From NCBI RefSeq assembly GCF_021021415.1, contig NZ_JAINWJ010000029.1, forward strand, positions 1 through 64,000: DNA of 64,000 nucleotides. The letters run 5' to 3'. A program made the position numbers and the translations under genes. Positions within the stretch are counted from its first letter, which is position 1, and each line of letters opens with the position of its first letter. Source of the stretch: Martelella mediterranea. GTDB taxonomy: Bacteria > Pseudomonadota > Alphaproteobacteria > Rhizobiales > Rhizobiaceae. The notes beneath the pieces are model-generated. The model saw only the letters and a program-made list of their open reading frames with translations, was not told where the DNA came from and made no database searches. Positions 25,689 to 35,473 of the stretch are shown here, one piece after another.

Positions 25689-26185
25689 GAGCCTATTTGA
25701 CCACGGAGGACGGAGATTCCCACTCTTTTTTTGTAAGCAACGGGTAAAATTATGGAGAAGAACGGCCAGGAAATCATGTGAACTGATGCGGCGGATGCCC
25801 ACCCAGCGGCATCAAGTATACAAAGACGCTTTTATATTCACCGAAACCGAGAAGGCAACGGCACGACATGGCCACAGGGCCGTGGTGAGCGATCGACGAG
25901 CAGGACGCGACACGGACGTCGAAATTCAAGGCAGGGAAATTCAGAGCCGGGGCTCGAGCGCTTGCATCTCTCTGAACCGATGTGACCCCAGCTTTCCGAA
26001 CAGCATACCGGACCGTGGCGTCATCGATGGCCACAATCTGAGGCCTGACACGTATCCGATCGAAGACCCTCGAAAGATCGAAGATAAAGTTTGCCTAACC
26101 CGTATCAAACGCAAATCGGCAAAAGCCTGGAACATTTGCCGGCTCGTCAAGTTCGCGGGGTGCAGGAAACAGAAAGGAGGAAAAA
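25689..26185. other. Intergenic stretch, divergent LuxR and PRC-barrel promoters
   Basis: About 500 bases without a supported gene. Short frames on both strands lack family similarity. An AAAGGAGG ribosome site for the PRC gene ends just before 26186. GGAAC at 26129-26133 with AGTT 16 bases later weakly resembles an EcfG-type promoter but misses a base. Confidence 0.45.
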
Positions 26186-27019
26186 ATGATGAACTTGAAC
26201 ATCAAACGATTGGAAAGAACCACGGCCGTTCTTCTTCTGACGCTCGCTTCGGCGACGCCGGCGATGGCCCAGTCCGATCAGGACACCGCGGATGCCGACG
26301 GTTCCGGAAGCGCCGATGCGGCCAAGGTTCGCGTTCCGGGCTCGAATGCGGGCGCGGTTCGCGCGCCGGATGTCATCGCCCTTGCCGAATGGAACACGGA
26401 CGATCTCTACGCGAGCGGCGTCAGCGTGGACCATATCCTGGATGACGTTGCCGTCTATGGCGAGACGGGCGAGGAAATCGGCAGCGTGGAGAATATCGTA
26501 TTCGACCGAAGCGGCGAGATCCGGTCGGTCATCGCCGAAGTCGGCGGCTTCTGGGATCTGTTTGATACCCACGTGAACGTGCCCTGGGACGAGGTCCAGT
26601 TTACAACCGACCGCATCACTGTTCCGGTTAACGAGGACAACCTCCCGGATTACGGTATGTTCAAGCCGAGCTATCTCGCTGCACGCGAAGCCTCGAGCGA
26701 AACCCGGGTTGTCGATGATGATCTGAGGACCGGCCCGGTCGCCTTCCGGGCAACCGACCTGATCGGAGACTTCGCACGGGTGGAGGATGGCGACGTCTAT
26801 AGCGATTACGGTTATATCAACGATCTCGTCATCGATGACGGGCGGCTTGCCGCCGTGGTCGTCAGCCCCGAGGACGGTTATGGCGTTCGCCGGCCCTACG
26901 CCTATCCCTATTACGGCTACGGCTATGCGCCGGGCAGCAGCTATTACGATATGCCCTATGGCAGGGATGAGGCGACCACCGCCGCCCAGAACGAAGAACA
27001 ACGGTCAGCGACGCAATAG
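26186..27019 (+). CDS. Exported PRC-barrel domain protein
   Basis: A 277-aa secreted or periplasmic protein with signal peptide (ends ATPAMAQ) and two PRC-barrel repeats: about 70-145 (GVSVDHILDDVAVYGETGEE, then IGSVENIVFDRSGEIRSVIA) and about 175-235 (ATDLIGDFARVEDGDVYSDY, INDLVIDDGRLAAVVV). The tail is tyrosine/glycine-rich (YAYPYYGYGYAPGSSYYDMP). PRC barrels mediate protein or RNA contacts; many exported alphaproteobacterial ones are stress-induced with unknown role. AAAGGAGG provides a strong ribosome site; ATG 26189 is an equal alternative. An intrinsic terminator follows directly, so it is monocistronic. Confidence 0.85.
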   Translation: MMNLNIKRLERTTAVLLLTLASATPAMAQSDQDTADADGSGSADAAKVRVPGSNAGAVRAPDVIALAEWNTDDLYASGVSVDHILDDVAVYGETGEEIGSVENIVFDRSGEIRSVIAEVGGFWDLFDTHVNVPWDEVQFTTDRITVPVNEDNLPDYGMFKPSYLAAREASSETRVVDDDLRTGPVAFRATDLIGDFARVEDGDVYSDYGYINDLVIDDGRLAAVVVSPEDGYGVRRPYAYPYYGYGYAPGSSYYDMPYGRDEATTAAQNEEQRSATQ

Positions 27020-27031
27020 TTGACGTTGACG

Positions 27032-27066
27032 AAAACCGGAGCCGCCGGGTGCGGTCTCCGGTTTTT
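27032..27066 (+). terminator. Intrinsic terminator of the PRC-barrel gene
   Basis: AAAACCGGAG at 27032-27041 pairs with CTCCGGTTTT at 27056-27065 and ends in five T. The A-run on the left arm means it can also act on the other strand. Confidence 0.85.
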
Positions 27067-27302
27067 CGTTATCCGCACGGACTGACTGTACGTGCAAGCA
27101 GAATGCGCTGCTGCATGACGCGGCAAAGGAGACCGCGACGCCGGCTTCGGCAGATCGGCAAGACATCGGGTCCTTGGGCCAACAACGGACGCGAGGCGTA
27201 ATGCGGGCGTCGGAAATCTGCTGGCGTCCCGGCTTTTCTACCTCCGCATTCGACGGCGTTCGAACGTCGCAGCACGCATGGAAAAGCTGAAGGGACCGGT
27301 TC

Positions 27303-29858
27303 ATGACACATCAAACAGAACATCGACAATCCCATCATCCCATAGCCCGCTGGTATGCCATCCTGCTTGGAGCGCTGCTGGTCCTGCTTGGCGCCGTGAT
27401 CGGCGCCGGCGGCGCGTGGCTGATTTCGCTTGGCGGCTCCTGGTACTATCTCGTCGCCGGATTGGGCCTTGTGGCTTCAGGCGTACTGATGACAAAAGGC
27501 AAGGTCTCCGGCGCGCTCGTCTATGGCGCGACCTACATTTTCACGCTTGTCTGGGCCCTGTGGGAAGTGGGGCTGCAAGGCTGGCCTCTGGTGCCGCGTC
27601 TGGTGGCGCCCACCGTTATCCTCGCGCTTGTCGCGCTTGCGGTGCCTGAGCTGCGCCGCCGCGATCCGGCGCTTTGGCGCGGCGGCCGGGGGGCAACTGC
27701 GGCGACAGCGGTGCTTGTGGCAATCGGCATCGGCGCGCTGACGGCGCAATGGACCGCAGGGTCATCCGCCTTCGCCCAGGCAAACACCAGTGAAGAAACG
27801 CGATCCGCGCCTGAAACGCCCGCCGATTTGCCGGGCGGCGTTGTGCTGGAGCCGGAAAACAATCCGGACGAGCTAGGCGACGGAACGACGATGCAAACCG
27901 ATACCGACGCATCGGGAGCCAGCGAAACCCGGCCGGCACTGGCGACGCGCAAGGCGGGAGCCGACTGGCCGGCCTGGGGCGGCAGCATCCACGGCGACAA
28001 ATATTCACCGCTCACCCAGATCACGCCCGAAAATGTCGGGGAGCTGGAGCGCATCTGGGAATTTCACACCGGAGACCTTCCCGGACCGGAGGCTGAGGGC
28101 AAATACTCCCCGGAAAATACGCCGTTGAAGATCGGCGGCAAGCTGTTTGCCTGCACCCCCATGGGCAATATCATCTCGATCGATGCGCGGTCGGGCAAGG
28201 AGGAATGGCGCTTCGATCCGGGCGTGCCCGCCGATGCAATCCCCTATGGCGCGACCTGCCGCGGCGTCAGCTATTTCGAAGTGCCTGAGGCCGATCCCTA
28301 CGATCCTTGCGCGACGCGCATCATCTGGGGGACGCTCGATGCCCGCCTGATCGCCATCGATGCCGAAACCGGCCAGCGTTGCAATGACTTCGGCGATAAC
28401 GGTATGGTCTATCTCGAACGCGGCCTCGGCGAGACCGTGCCAGGGTGGTATGCGATGTCCTCTCCGCCGACCATCGTGCGCGGCGTGGTCGTTGTCGGCG
28501 CCCAGGTGACGGACGGCAATGCGGAGGATTCGCCGTCCGGCGTCATCCGCGGCTTCGATGCGGTCACCGGCGAATTCGAATGGGCCTGGGACATGGGCCG
28601 CCCGGGCGACACAAGCCAGGCCGGACCCGACGAGGTTTATACGCGCGGCACGCCCAATATGTGGACCATTGCCGCCGGCGACGAGGAACTCGGCTATGTT
28701 TACCTCCCCCTCGGCAATTCGGCTGTCGATTATTACGGCTCCAACCGCAGTGAAGAGGAGAATGAGTATTCGACCTCTTTGGTCGCCATCGATGTGACGA
28801 CGGGCCGACCTGTCTGGCACTTCCAGACGGTCCATCGGGATGTCTGGGACTATGACCTCGGCAGCCAGCCGACGCTGGTCGACTTTCCGACCGACGAGGG
28901 TTCCGTCCCGGCATTGGTTCTCGCCTCCAAGCAGGGAGATATATACATCCTCAACCGCGAGACCGGGGAATCGCTGTTTCCCGTCGAGGAACGACCGGTC
29001 CCTGGCGGCGGTGTCGAGCCTGACTATATTTCGCCGACACAGCCTTTCTCCGCCTATCATACGCTGGCCTTCCCGCGGCTTGAAGAGAAAGACATGTGGG
29101 GCATGTCGCCGATTGACCAGCTCTGGTGCCGTATCCAGTTCAGGCGGTCGCACTACGACGGCATCTACACGCCGCCGACGACGGCGCAACGTTGGATACA
29201 ATATCCGGGTTACAATGGCGGCAACGACTGGGGTTCGGTCGCCGTCGATCCGGAGCGCGGTCTTCTGATCGCCAACTACAACAACATGCCGAACCACAAC
29301 AGGCTGGTGCCGCGCGAAGAGGCGGAGAAAGCCGGGCTGCGGGCCATTTACGAGCCGCCGACGGAGGGAGAATCCCCGCTCGGCGAGGCAGGCCCGCAGA
29401 TCGGAGCGCCCTATGCGATCGACGTCAATGCCGGCTGGCGCGTCAACTTCACCGGCCTGCTCTGCAAGGAGCCGCCCTATGGCGGAATTCGCGCCATCGA
29501 TCTGGCCACAGGTGACACGGTCTGGGATCGGCCCTTTGGTTCAGCGGCCAGGAACGGACCTTTCGGCATTCCCTCCATGCTGCCGATCACGATCGGCACG
29601 CCGAACAATGGCGGTCCGGCCGTCACCGCCAGCGGGCTGATCTTCATCGCCGCGACCACGGACAATCTGATCCGCGCGATCGACTCTGAAACCGGCGAAA
29701 CGCTCTGGAGCGACCGACTGCCGGGCGGCGGCCAGGCCAATCCGCTCGTTGTTGAGGTCGCGGGGCGACAGTTCGTGATCATCTATCCCGGCGGCCATCA
29801 CTTCATGGAGACGCCGATCAGCGACACGATCATCGCCTACGGTCTGCCCGAGAGCTGA
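27303..29858 (+). CDS. Membrane-bound PQQ-dependent dehydrogenase (glucose/quinate/shikimate family)
   Basis: An 851-aa quinoprotein. The first 150 residues hold about five TM helices that anchor the enzyme and pass electrons to ubiquinone. After an acidic linker the periplasmic eight-bladed propeller starts at DWPAWGGSIHGDKYSPLTQI. Further Gcd/QuiA hallmarks are VHRDVWDYDLGSQPTLVDFP, YVYLPLGNSAVDYYG, IYTPPTT and NDWGSVAVDPERGLLIANYN. It oxidises an aldose, quinate or a related polyol in the periplasm with PQQ and Ca/Mg. Which substrate cannot be told from sequence; glucose dehydrogenase (gcd) is the commonest annotation. It is monocistronic between two terminators. No PQQ synthesis genes are in the window. 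Confidence 0.9.
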   Translation: MTHQTEHRQSHHPIARWYAILLGALLVLLGAVIGAGGAWLISLGGSWYYLVAGLGLVASGVLMTKGKVSGALVYGATYIFTLVWALWEVGLQGWPLVPRLVAPTVILALVALAVPELRRRDPALWRGGRGATAATAVLVAIGIGALTAQWTAGSSAFAQANTSEETRSAPETPADLPGGVVLEPENNPDELGDGTTMQTDTDASGASETRPALATRKAGADWPAWGGSIHGDKYSPLTQITPENVGELERIWEFHTGDLPGPEAEGKYSPENTPLKIGGKLFACTPMGNIISIDARSGKEEWRFDPGVPADAIPYGATCRGVSYFEVPEADPYDPCATRIIWGTLDARLIAIDAETGQRCNDFGDNGMVYLERGLGETVPGWYAMSSPPTIVRGVVVVGAQVTDGNAEDSPSGVIRGFDAVTGEFEWAWDMGRPGDTSQAGPDEVYTRGTPNMWTIAAGDEELGYVYLPLGNSAVDYYGSNRSEEENEYSTSLVAIDVTTGRPVWHFQTVHRDVWDYDLGSQPTLVDFPTDEGSVPALVLASKQGDIYILNRETGESLFPVEERPVPGGGVEPDYISPTQPFSAYHTLAFPRLEEKDMWGMSPIDQLWCRIQFRRSHYDGIYTPPTTAQRWIQYPGYNGGNDWGSVAVDPERGLLIANYNNMPNHNRLVPREEAEKAGLRAIYEPPTEGESPLGEAGPQIGAPYAIDVNAGWRVNFTGLLCKEPPYGGIRAIDLATGDTVWDRPFGSAARNGPFGIPSMLPITIGTPNNGGPAVTASGLIFIAATTDNLIRAIDSETGETLWSDRLPGGGQANPLVVEVAGRQFVIIYPGGHHFMETPISDTIIAYGLPES

Positions 29859-29902
29859 CGGAAGCTTTCGCGCAATAAACGTGCCTTGAATGGCCGATAC
29901 CG

Positions 29903-29936
29903 GCCCGCCTCTCCTCAAGGGAGGCGGGCTTCTCTT
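29903..29936 (+). terminator. Intrinsic terminator after the PQQ dehydrogenase
   Basis: GCCCGCCTC (29903-29911) pairs with GAGGCGGGC (29921-29929), followed by TTCTCTT. The nine-pair GC stem lies 45 bp after the stop codon. Confidence 0.8.
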
Positions 29937-30031
29937 GGGCGGCTTCGAGTTCCATTCATCGCAGCGCCATTGCGGCGGCTGGCCTAACCTAAACGGTCAA
30001 ACCTTCCGGCGCGTGGGCCAGCGACCGAGCA

Positions 30032-33000
30032 TCAACCTTTTGCCTTTCCATGACCGGAAAGCCTCAGATAGAACACGCTGACGGCAGGGACGACGGCGAG
30101 GGTAAAGAACGAGCCGACCAGAATGCCAAAGCCGAGCGCGACGGCTGTCGGGATCAGGAACTGGGCCTGCAGGCTGGTTTCCAGAATAAGCGGCGTGACG
30201 CCGAGGAAGGTCGTCACGGTCGTCAGGATGATCGGTCTCAGGCGCTCCACCATGGCGTCAACCACCGGCCTGGAACTGCCGCTTTCGGCACATTCAAACG
30301 TGCGGATGACCAGAAGCAGGGCGTTGTTCAGAAGAATGCCCATCAGTCCGATGAGGCCGAACATCGACAGGAGCGTCAGTTCAAGCCCCAGCGCCCAATG
30401 CCCGAGTATGGTGCCGACGAGACCGAAGGGCAGAACCGTCAGCAGGATCAGCGGGCGCGTATAGGAACCGAAAGCGAGCGTCAGAAGGGCGTAAATCCCC
30501 AAAAGCGCGAGAACGGCATTGCGCAGAAGCGCCGGCGCGAAGCGGCTCTGCTCTTCCTGCTCGCCGCCCAGCGTGATTTCGAGGTCGGGATAGTCCTGGC
30601 GCAGTTGCGGTACGGTTTCCGTCATCAATTGGTCCGTCACCTCACTGCCGGTGGTCGAGCCGCCGGTGACATCGGCGGTGACCGTGGTCACGCGACTACC
30701 GTCGATCCTTGTGATCGTCGATGGCGCCGGCTGGAAGGCGAGGTCGGCAACCGTGCCGATCGGAACCAGCCCGCCCTCGGCCGGCAGCCGCAGGTCCTGA
30801 AGATCGGCAATGGTATCGCGGTCCGATGCCGGCAGGCGCACGCGCACCTCCACCTCTTCGCGATTGCGTTGGAACTCCGTGGCCACCGCCCCGAACAGCG
30901 CATTGCGAAGGCCGCGCGCCACCGAGTTCAGTTCAACGCCAAGCGCCCGGCCCTGATCGGAAAGCGTGGCGACGACTTCTTCGGAGGAAGAGCCCCGGCT
31001 GTCCCTGACGGCGGTGACGCCGGCTTTTTCAACGAGCGCGCTCCTGATCCGGTCGACCGCGGCGGCGCGCGCCTCCGGCGTGCCGGCCGCAATATTGAGG
31101 ACGATATCGGCGCCGATGCCAACCTCGCTGGTGGAAAAGCTCAGCGAACGCGCGCCGGCGATCTCGCCTGCCTCCGCGCGCCAGAGATCGACCAGTTCGC
31201 CGGCGGAAAAGTCGCGGGTCTCGGCATCGGCAATCTTGACCTCGATGCGCGCCGTGCTGGCGGCTGTACTTTCCGTCCCGCCCGGCGGACCGCCGGAAAC
31301 GGCGGGAATGCCGATCAGGATGGCGCTTGCCTGGCGAATATCGCTCGCATCCTCTCCGGTCTGCTCGGCCAGTTGGCCGGCCGCCCGGTCCATCGCCGCG
31401 GCCAGCTTTTCGGCCTCCGCGCGCGTGGCGGCCACGGATGTGCCATCGCTCATCTGCAGTTCGGCGGAGACGAAATTACCCTCGATATCGGGAAAGAACA
31501 CGAAACGGACGAAGCCGAGCGTCAGCGGCGCCAGCGAGGCGAGAAGCAGGCCGAGGCAGAGCACCAGCGTCGGGCCCGGATGACGGTCGACCGTTTCGGC
31601 GACCCGGCGAAACCGGGTATCGGCAAAGCTGTCGATCCGGCCGCCGACCTGCCGGCGCAGCGGATCGGCCAGACGTCTTGGCGAAAACCGGCGCGGCTCG
31701 CCGGAGCGCAGATGGGAGAGATGCGTGGGAAGCACGAAGAAGCTCTCGACCAGCGACAGACCGAGCACCATGATGACCACGGCGGCCACCGGCGCGAGGA
31801 AGGAGCCGGAAAGGCCCGGAATGAACAGCAGCGGCACGAAGGCGAGAACGGTTGTCGCCACGGAAAAGAAAACCGGCCGCGCCATCCGAAGCGTTCCGTC
31901 CAGCGCTGCCTCGGGCCCGCTTTTTCCCGATTGCCGCTCGGTATAGATGGCTTCGCCGACCACGATGGCGTCATCGACCACGATGCCAAGCGAGAGGATG
32001 AAGGCAAACAGCGAAAGCTGGCTGATGCTGACGCCGAACAAGGCCATCAGCGCGAAGGTGCCGATAAAGGACACGGCGATGCCCACCGACACCCAGGCCG
32101 CGATGCGGATATCGAGCGCCAGCGTCAGGATGACTAGGATCAGCGCCGCGCCGATGATGCCGTTCTTGACCAGGAGGTCGATCCGGCCCTGAAGCGACGT
32201 TGCCTGATTGCGCCACTCGGTGAGCGTCACGGTTTCCGGCAGACGCGGTTCGAGCTCGTTTTCGAGGTAGTCCTGCGTCAGGTTGACGATGTTGAGCAGC
32301 GGTTCGCTTCCGGCGCGGAAAACATTGACGAAGACGGCGGGGTGGCCATCGATCTCGGCCAGAACGGGGTCTTCGGCGAGCCCGTCGGAAATTGTCGCGA
32401 AATCGTCAAGCCGCACCTGCGCGCCAGCCAGCGAGGAAAACATCACGATCTCCCCAATCGCCGCCCCGGTATCGCGTTCGCCGGCGGTGCGCACCGAAAC
32501 GCGGTCCTCCGGCCCGTCAAGCGTTCCGGCGGAATAATCCGCAGTCGCATTGCCGATGCGATCGGCAAGCGCGCCGAGCGTCGTGCCATAGGCAAGAAGC
32601 TGCGCCTGCGGCACCTCGACCGATATGCGATCCTCTGGCGCGCCGCTGATCCTCACCTGCGATATGCCGTCGATGGCCTGAAGGTCCTCGCGGGCGGAAA
32701 CGGCGATCGCCTTTAGCGTGTCCGCGGGCAGATCGCCGGAAAGGGCAAACTGTATCGCAAGTTCCTCCGGCTCGACCTCGACGATTACCGGTTCTTCGGC
32801 GGATTGGGGCAGCGAGGTGAGACTTCGCACCTCGGTCTGGATATCGTCCTTCACCGTCTCGGGGTCTGCCCCGCGCGTCAGGTCCGCGATCACCCTTGCC
32901 TGGCCTTCGCTCGCCGTGGCGGTGATCTTGCGGATGCCCTCAATGCTGCGGATGGCCGATTCAATCGGCTCGACCACGGAATCGGAGACATCCTGCGCCG

Positions 33001-33166
33001 TCGCGCCCGGATAGGCGACGGTGATGCTGATGGTGCCGGTCGAAAGGTCGGGGAAGTTCTTGACCGTCAGCGTGGCGAGCGACAGAAGCCCCGCCGCGAC
33101 CAGACCGACCAGGAGAAGATTTGCAAAAACGCCCGTCTCGAAAACGCGTCTGATCAGCCAGTTCAT
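30032..33166 (-). CDS. RND efflux pump, inner-membrane permease (HAE1/AcrB type)
   Basis: A 1044-aa RND transporter with 12 TM helices and two periplasmic loops. It starts NWLIRRVFETGVFANLLLVG and carries the proton-relay segment SLGIVVDDAIVVGEAIYTER (the two Asp of TM4), plus porter-domain landmarks NFPDLSTGTISITVAYPGAT and GLIGLMGILLNNALLLVIRT, where a usual Asp is replaced by Asn-rich LLNNAL. It exports small molecules by proton antiport with the adaptor encoded upstream (four-base overlap). No outer-membrane TolC-type gene or local repressor is adjacent, so it probably uses a shared channel. Substrates unknown. Confidence 0.92.
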   Translation of the reverse strand: MNWLIRRVFETGVFANLLLVGLVAAGLLSLATLTVKNFPDLSTGTISITVAYPGATAQDVSDSVVEPIESAIRSIEGIRKITATASEGQARVIADLTRGADPETVKDDIQTEVRSLTSLPQSAEEPVIVEVEPEELAIQFALSGDLPADTLKAIAVSAREDLQAIDGISQVRISGAPEDRISVEVPQAQLLAYGTTLGALADRIGNATADYSAGTLDGPEDRVSVRTAGERDTGAAIGEIVMFSSLAGAQVRLDDFATISDGLAEDPVLAEIDGHPAVFVNVFRAGSEPLLNIVNLTQDYLENELEPRLPETVTLTEWRNQATSLQGRIDLLVKNGIIGAALILVILTLALDIRIAAWVSVGIAVSFIGTFALMALFGVSISQLSLFAFILSLGIVVDDAIVVGEAIYTERQSGKSGPEAALDGTLRMARPVFFSVATTVLAFVPLLFIPGLSGSFLAPVAAVVIMVLGLSLVESFFVLPTHLSHLRSGEPRRFSPRRLADPLRRQVGGRIDSFADTRFRRVAETVDRHPGPTLVLCLGLLLASLAPLTLGFVRFVFFPDIEGNFVSAELQMSDGTSVAATRAEAEKLAAAMDRAAGQLAEQTGEDASDIRQASAILIGIPAVSGGPPGGTESTAASTARIEVKIADAETRDFSAGELVDLWRAEAGEIAGARSLSFSTSEVGIGADIVLNIAAGTPEARAAAVDRIRSALVEKAGVTAVRDSRGSSSEEVVATLSDQGRALGVELNSVARGLRNALFGAVATEFQRNREEVEVRVRLPASDRDTIADLQDLRLPAEGGLVPIGTVADLAFQPAPSTITRIDGSRVTTVTADVTGGSTTGSEVTDQLMTETVPQLRQDYPDLEITLGGEQEEQSRFAPALLRNAVLALLGIYALLTLAFGSYTRPLILLTVLPFGLVGTILGHWALGLELTLLSMFGLIGLMGILLNNALLLVIRTFECAESGSSRPVVDAMVERLRPIILTTVTTFLGVTPLILETSLQAQFLIPTAVALGFGILVGSFFTLAVVPAVSVFYLRLSGHGKAKG

Positions 33167-34506
33167 CGCGCCGCGCCACCTGCCGTGTTTGCGCCGGCGG
33201 CATTGGCGCCGCCGGTCGGGGTTGCGCCTGCGGCGGAGGACGCCGCGCCGGAGGCAATGTCATCCGGCACATCGACGAGACCCGAAGGGGCCGTGGCGAT
33301 CCGGTCCGCGACCGCGTCGGAAAGATCGCCGACGGTAACCGGCGTATCGCCGTCGACCCTGACCTTCAGGCCGTCGACCGGCGTGTCGACCGGCGTCAGC
33401 AGCAATCGTTTTTCGGCGAGATCGCCGCTCAGAAGAACGGCGTCGTCGATCCGTCGGCGCACTTCTGCTTCCAGCCGAACCAGCCTGTCGTCACCGTCAA
33501 CGCCCCAGACCTGCTGACCGGCCTGCACGACGCCCGAAGGGGCGGCGAAAGGGCTTTCGTCATCGGGAAGGGCGAAATGGACGCGAACGACCTCTCCGAT
33601 CCTGAGCGCCGGCGCGCCTTCGTCGGCGACGAAGGGATTGCGGATGCTGACGATGACCTCGGTGGTTCTGGCGGATGACTCGATGCGCGGAATGACGGCC
33701 GTGACCGTGCCGATCCGGACGTCCTGGTCCTTGCCGTCCGCCCGCACGGGGAGGATGCCGACGGGCTTGCCCAGAAGCGCGGCCTCACCGCCCAGAAGCT
33801 GGAAATCGCGTTCGGAAAGCCCGACGGCCGCCTCCGCATATCCCGCGAGCGCAGCCGTGCCGACGCTTGTGCCGGCGCTGACCAGTTGGCCCCGCGCCGC
33901 ATCGGCGCTCAGCACGGCGGCGGCAAACGGCGCTTCCAGGCGCGTATCGTCCAGCGCAATCTCCGCGCTTTGAAGCTGCGCGCGCGCCGAAGACAGGCTG
34001 GCGCGGGCGCGTTTGACCCGTGCGGCGGCGTCCTCGGTCGTGGCTTCCGGCGTTGCGCCGCGCTCGGCAAGCTGGTTCTGGCGATCGAGATCGGCGCGGG
34101 CTTCCTCAAGGCTGGCCTCAGCCTCTTCAACTGCGGCCTGTGCAGCCTGGAGATCGGACCGGAAACGGGCGTCATCGAGTTCGATGACAAGATCGCCCTC
34201 GGCCAGTCGGCCGCCCGCGGCGAAATTTTCGCCGATCCGTTCGATGCGTCCGCCAACCTCAGGTGCCAGGACCACATCCGCGCCCGAACGGACCAGCGCC
34301 GTTTGCGATATCGTCAGCGGCTGGTCCAGTTCAACGGGGCTGGCGACCCTGACCAGCGGCGCGGCCGGCGCCTCCGCCTGGGTCTCATCCGAGGACCAGA
34401 AAAAACTGAAGGCGGCGACAGCGCCGCCTGCCAGCAGAACCGCAATGGCAACTGCCCAGCCGATAAGCTGTGTTCGGTTTTTGCGGCCTTTGCCATCTTC
34501 GGGCAT
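33163..34506 (-). CDS. RND efflux periplasmic adaptor subunit (membrane fusion protein)
   Basis: A 447-aa HlyD/AcrA-family adaptor. An N-terminal membrane anchor (about residues 13-35) is followed by lipoyl half-motifs (VLAPEVGGRIERIGENFAAG and LEAPFAAAVLSADAARGQLV) flanking an alpha-helical hairpin rich in Ala/Glu/Arg (about 110-185), then beta-barrel and membrane-proximal domains. The C-terminus is a low-complexity Gly-Ala-Asn tail of about 40 residues. Its stop overlaps the permease start, forming a two-gene operon. The region upstream holds no regulator. Confidence 0.9.
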   Translation of the reverse strand: MPEDGKGRKNRTQLIGWAVAIAVLLAGGAVAAFSFFWSSDETQAEAPAAPLVRVASPVELDQPLTISQTALVRSGADVVLAPEVGGRIERIGENFAAGGRLAEGDLVIELDDARFRSDLQAAQAAVEEAEASLEEARADLDRQNQLAERGATPEATTEDAAARVKRARASLSSARAQLQSAEIALDDTRLEAPFAAAVLSADAARGQLVSAGTSVGTAALAGYAEAAVGLSERDFQLLGGEAALLGKPVGILPVRADGKDQDVRIGTVTAVIPRIESSARTTEVIVSIRNPFVADEGAPALRIGEVVRVHFALPDDESPFAAPSGVVQAGQQVWGVDGDDRLVRLEAEVRRRIDDAVLLSGDLAEKRLLLTPVDTPVDGLKVRVDGDTPVTVGDLSDAVADRIATAPSGLVDVPDDIASGAASSAAGATPTGGANAAGANTAGGAAR

Positions 34507-34951
34507 GATGTCGCTCGCTCGTGGAGGATAGCCTGTGGGTGCGCGCCGCGCTGACGCAGCGGGTTTTCATAGGTTGAACCGGCAGAGCGGCAGATTGTTC
34601 CGTTTGTCCCGGAGCGGGAAGCGCTCTTCCGAAATTTGGGCACACACTTGCTCCGCGTTCGACCTGAACCGTGAGAACGCTCTCGTTGCCTATGTCGCAA
34701 GCCTGCCGACAAACACGATCGATCCTGTCCCGCAGCGTGGTGTAGATGCGGGATGGTCACAAGTGTTCTCCGGTAAGGGCGGGTTTTTGAAGAGCTACCT
34801 GACGGAAAGACTACTGTTGGCATGATGAAGCGGCACTTCCTCGTTGAGAAAAACGCCGATGCCGATTTGCTGCGCGAGCGGATTGGCGACTGGCGCGCAA
34901 GCGAAGGGACGATAGTATGGCCGCACGAGCAACCAGGGAGAGCGTCGGCCG
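34507..34951. other. Intergenic stretch with a possible IS256 fragment
   Basis: About 445 bases between divergent RND and DUF6653 genes. Apart from the possible IS256 relic at 34822-34887, no gene, hairpin or recognisable promoter was seen. A plus-strand frame that ends near 34825 has a fairly normal codon pattern but matches no family known to me. Confidence 0.4.
34822..34887 (+). mobile_element. Possible IS256-family transposase N-terminal relic
   Basis: The frame MMKRHFLVEKNADADLLRER followed by IG resembles the start of IS256-type transposases (LVEKxxDADLLREMIGFAAxRLMELE), then similarity stops abruptly. Only about 22 codons remain. Assigned from memory of the family, so tentative. Confidence 0.4.
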
Positions 34952-35473
34952 ATGAGATTTGCGGAATACGCAGAAAAGCTGATGGGAATGAACGACAGCA
35001 CATGGCAGCGCCACGCGAACCCGTGGAGCGGCTGGAGCCGGCTGACCGTTCTGCCAGTGATTGCCCTTAGCGCCTGGAGCCGGGTGCTGATCGGCCCCTG
35101 GGCCATCCTGCCAGCCAGTGTCGCCCTTGCCTGGGTCTGGCTGAACCCGAGGCTTTTTCCTCCACCCAGCCGCAAGGATAACTGGATGACGCGCGGGATT
35201 TTCGGCGAACGGGTCTGGCTCAAGCGCAAGAGCGTGCCCATCCCAGCCGGCCATCAGCGTGCCGGCAATGTGCTGAACGCGCTTTCGGCTGTTTCCGGCC
35301 TGCTGTTCATTGCCGGTCTGATCTGGCTCGATTTATGGGTCACGCTTTCCGGCATGGCGCTGACCATGCTGCTGAAGCTCTGGTTCCTCGACCGCATGGC
35401 CTGGCTCTACAGCGATATGGAGAAGGTCAACGCCGACTATGCCGAATGGTCGCAAAGCGATCGGACGGGCTGA
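34952..35473 (+). CDS. DUF6653 family membrane protein
   Basis: A 173-aa protein with a conserved core NDSTWQRHANPWSGWSRLTV, then AWVWLNPRLFPPP, NWMTRGIFGERVWL and KRKSVPIPAGHQRAGNVLNA. Four hydrophobic segments (about 28-45, 47-65, 108-125, 128-145) predict an inner-membrane protein. The function is unknown. AGGGAGAG precedes the ATG by about nine bases. It stands alone between regions with IS relics. Confidence 0.75.
   Translation: MRFAEYAEKLMGMNDSTWQRHANPWSGWSRLTVLPVIALSAWSRVLIGPWAILPASVALAWVWLNPRLFPPPSRKDNWMTRGIFGERVWLKRKSVPIPAGHQRAGNVLNALSAVSGLLFIAGLIWLDLWVTLSGMALTMLLKLWFLDRMAWLYSDMEKVNADYAEWSQSDRTG

Noticed and set aside
25774-26034. An 86-codon minus-strand frame in the LuxR/PRC gap
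   Set aside because: No ribosome site, no recognised family, atypical composition.
26129-26153. EcfG-type general-stress promoter (GGAAC-N16-AGTT) upstream of the PRC-barrel gene
   Set aside because: The -10 differs from CGTT and a one-base mismatch in such a short motif is common by chance; not strong enough to list as a site.
30050-32137. A 695-codon open frame antisense to the RND permease
   Set aside because: GC-rich third positions open long antisense frames; the sequence is rich in Arg/Gln/His, matches no family and lies wholly over a clear RND gene.
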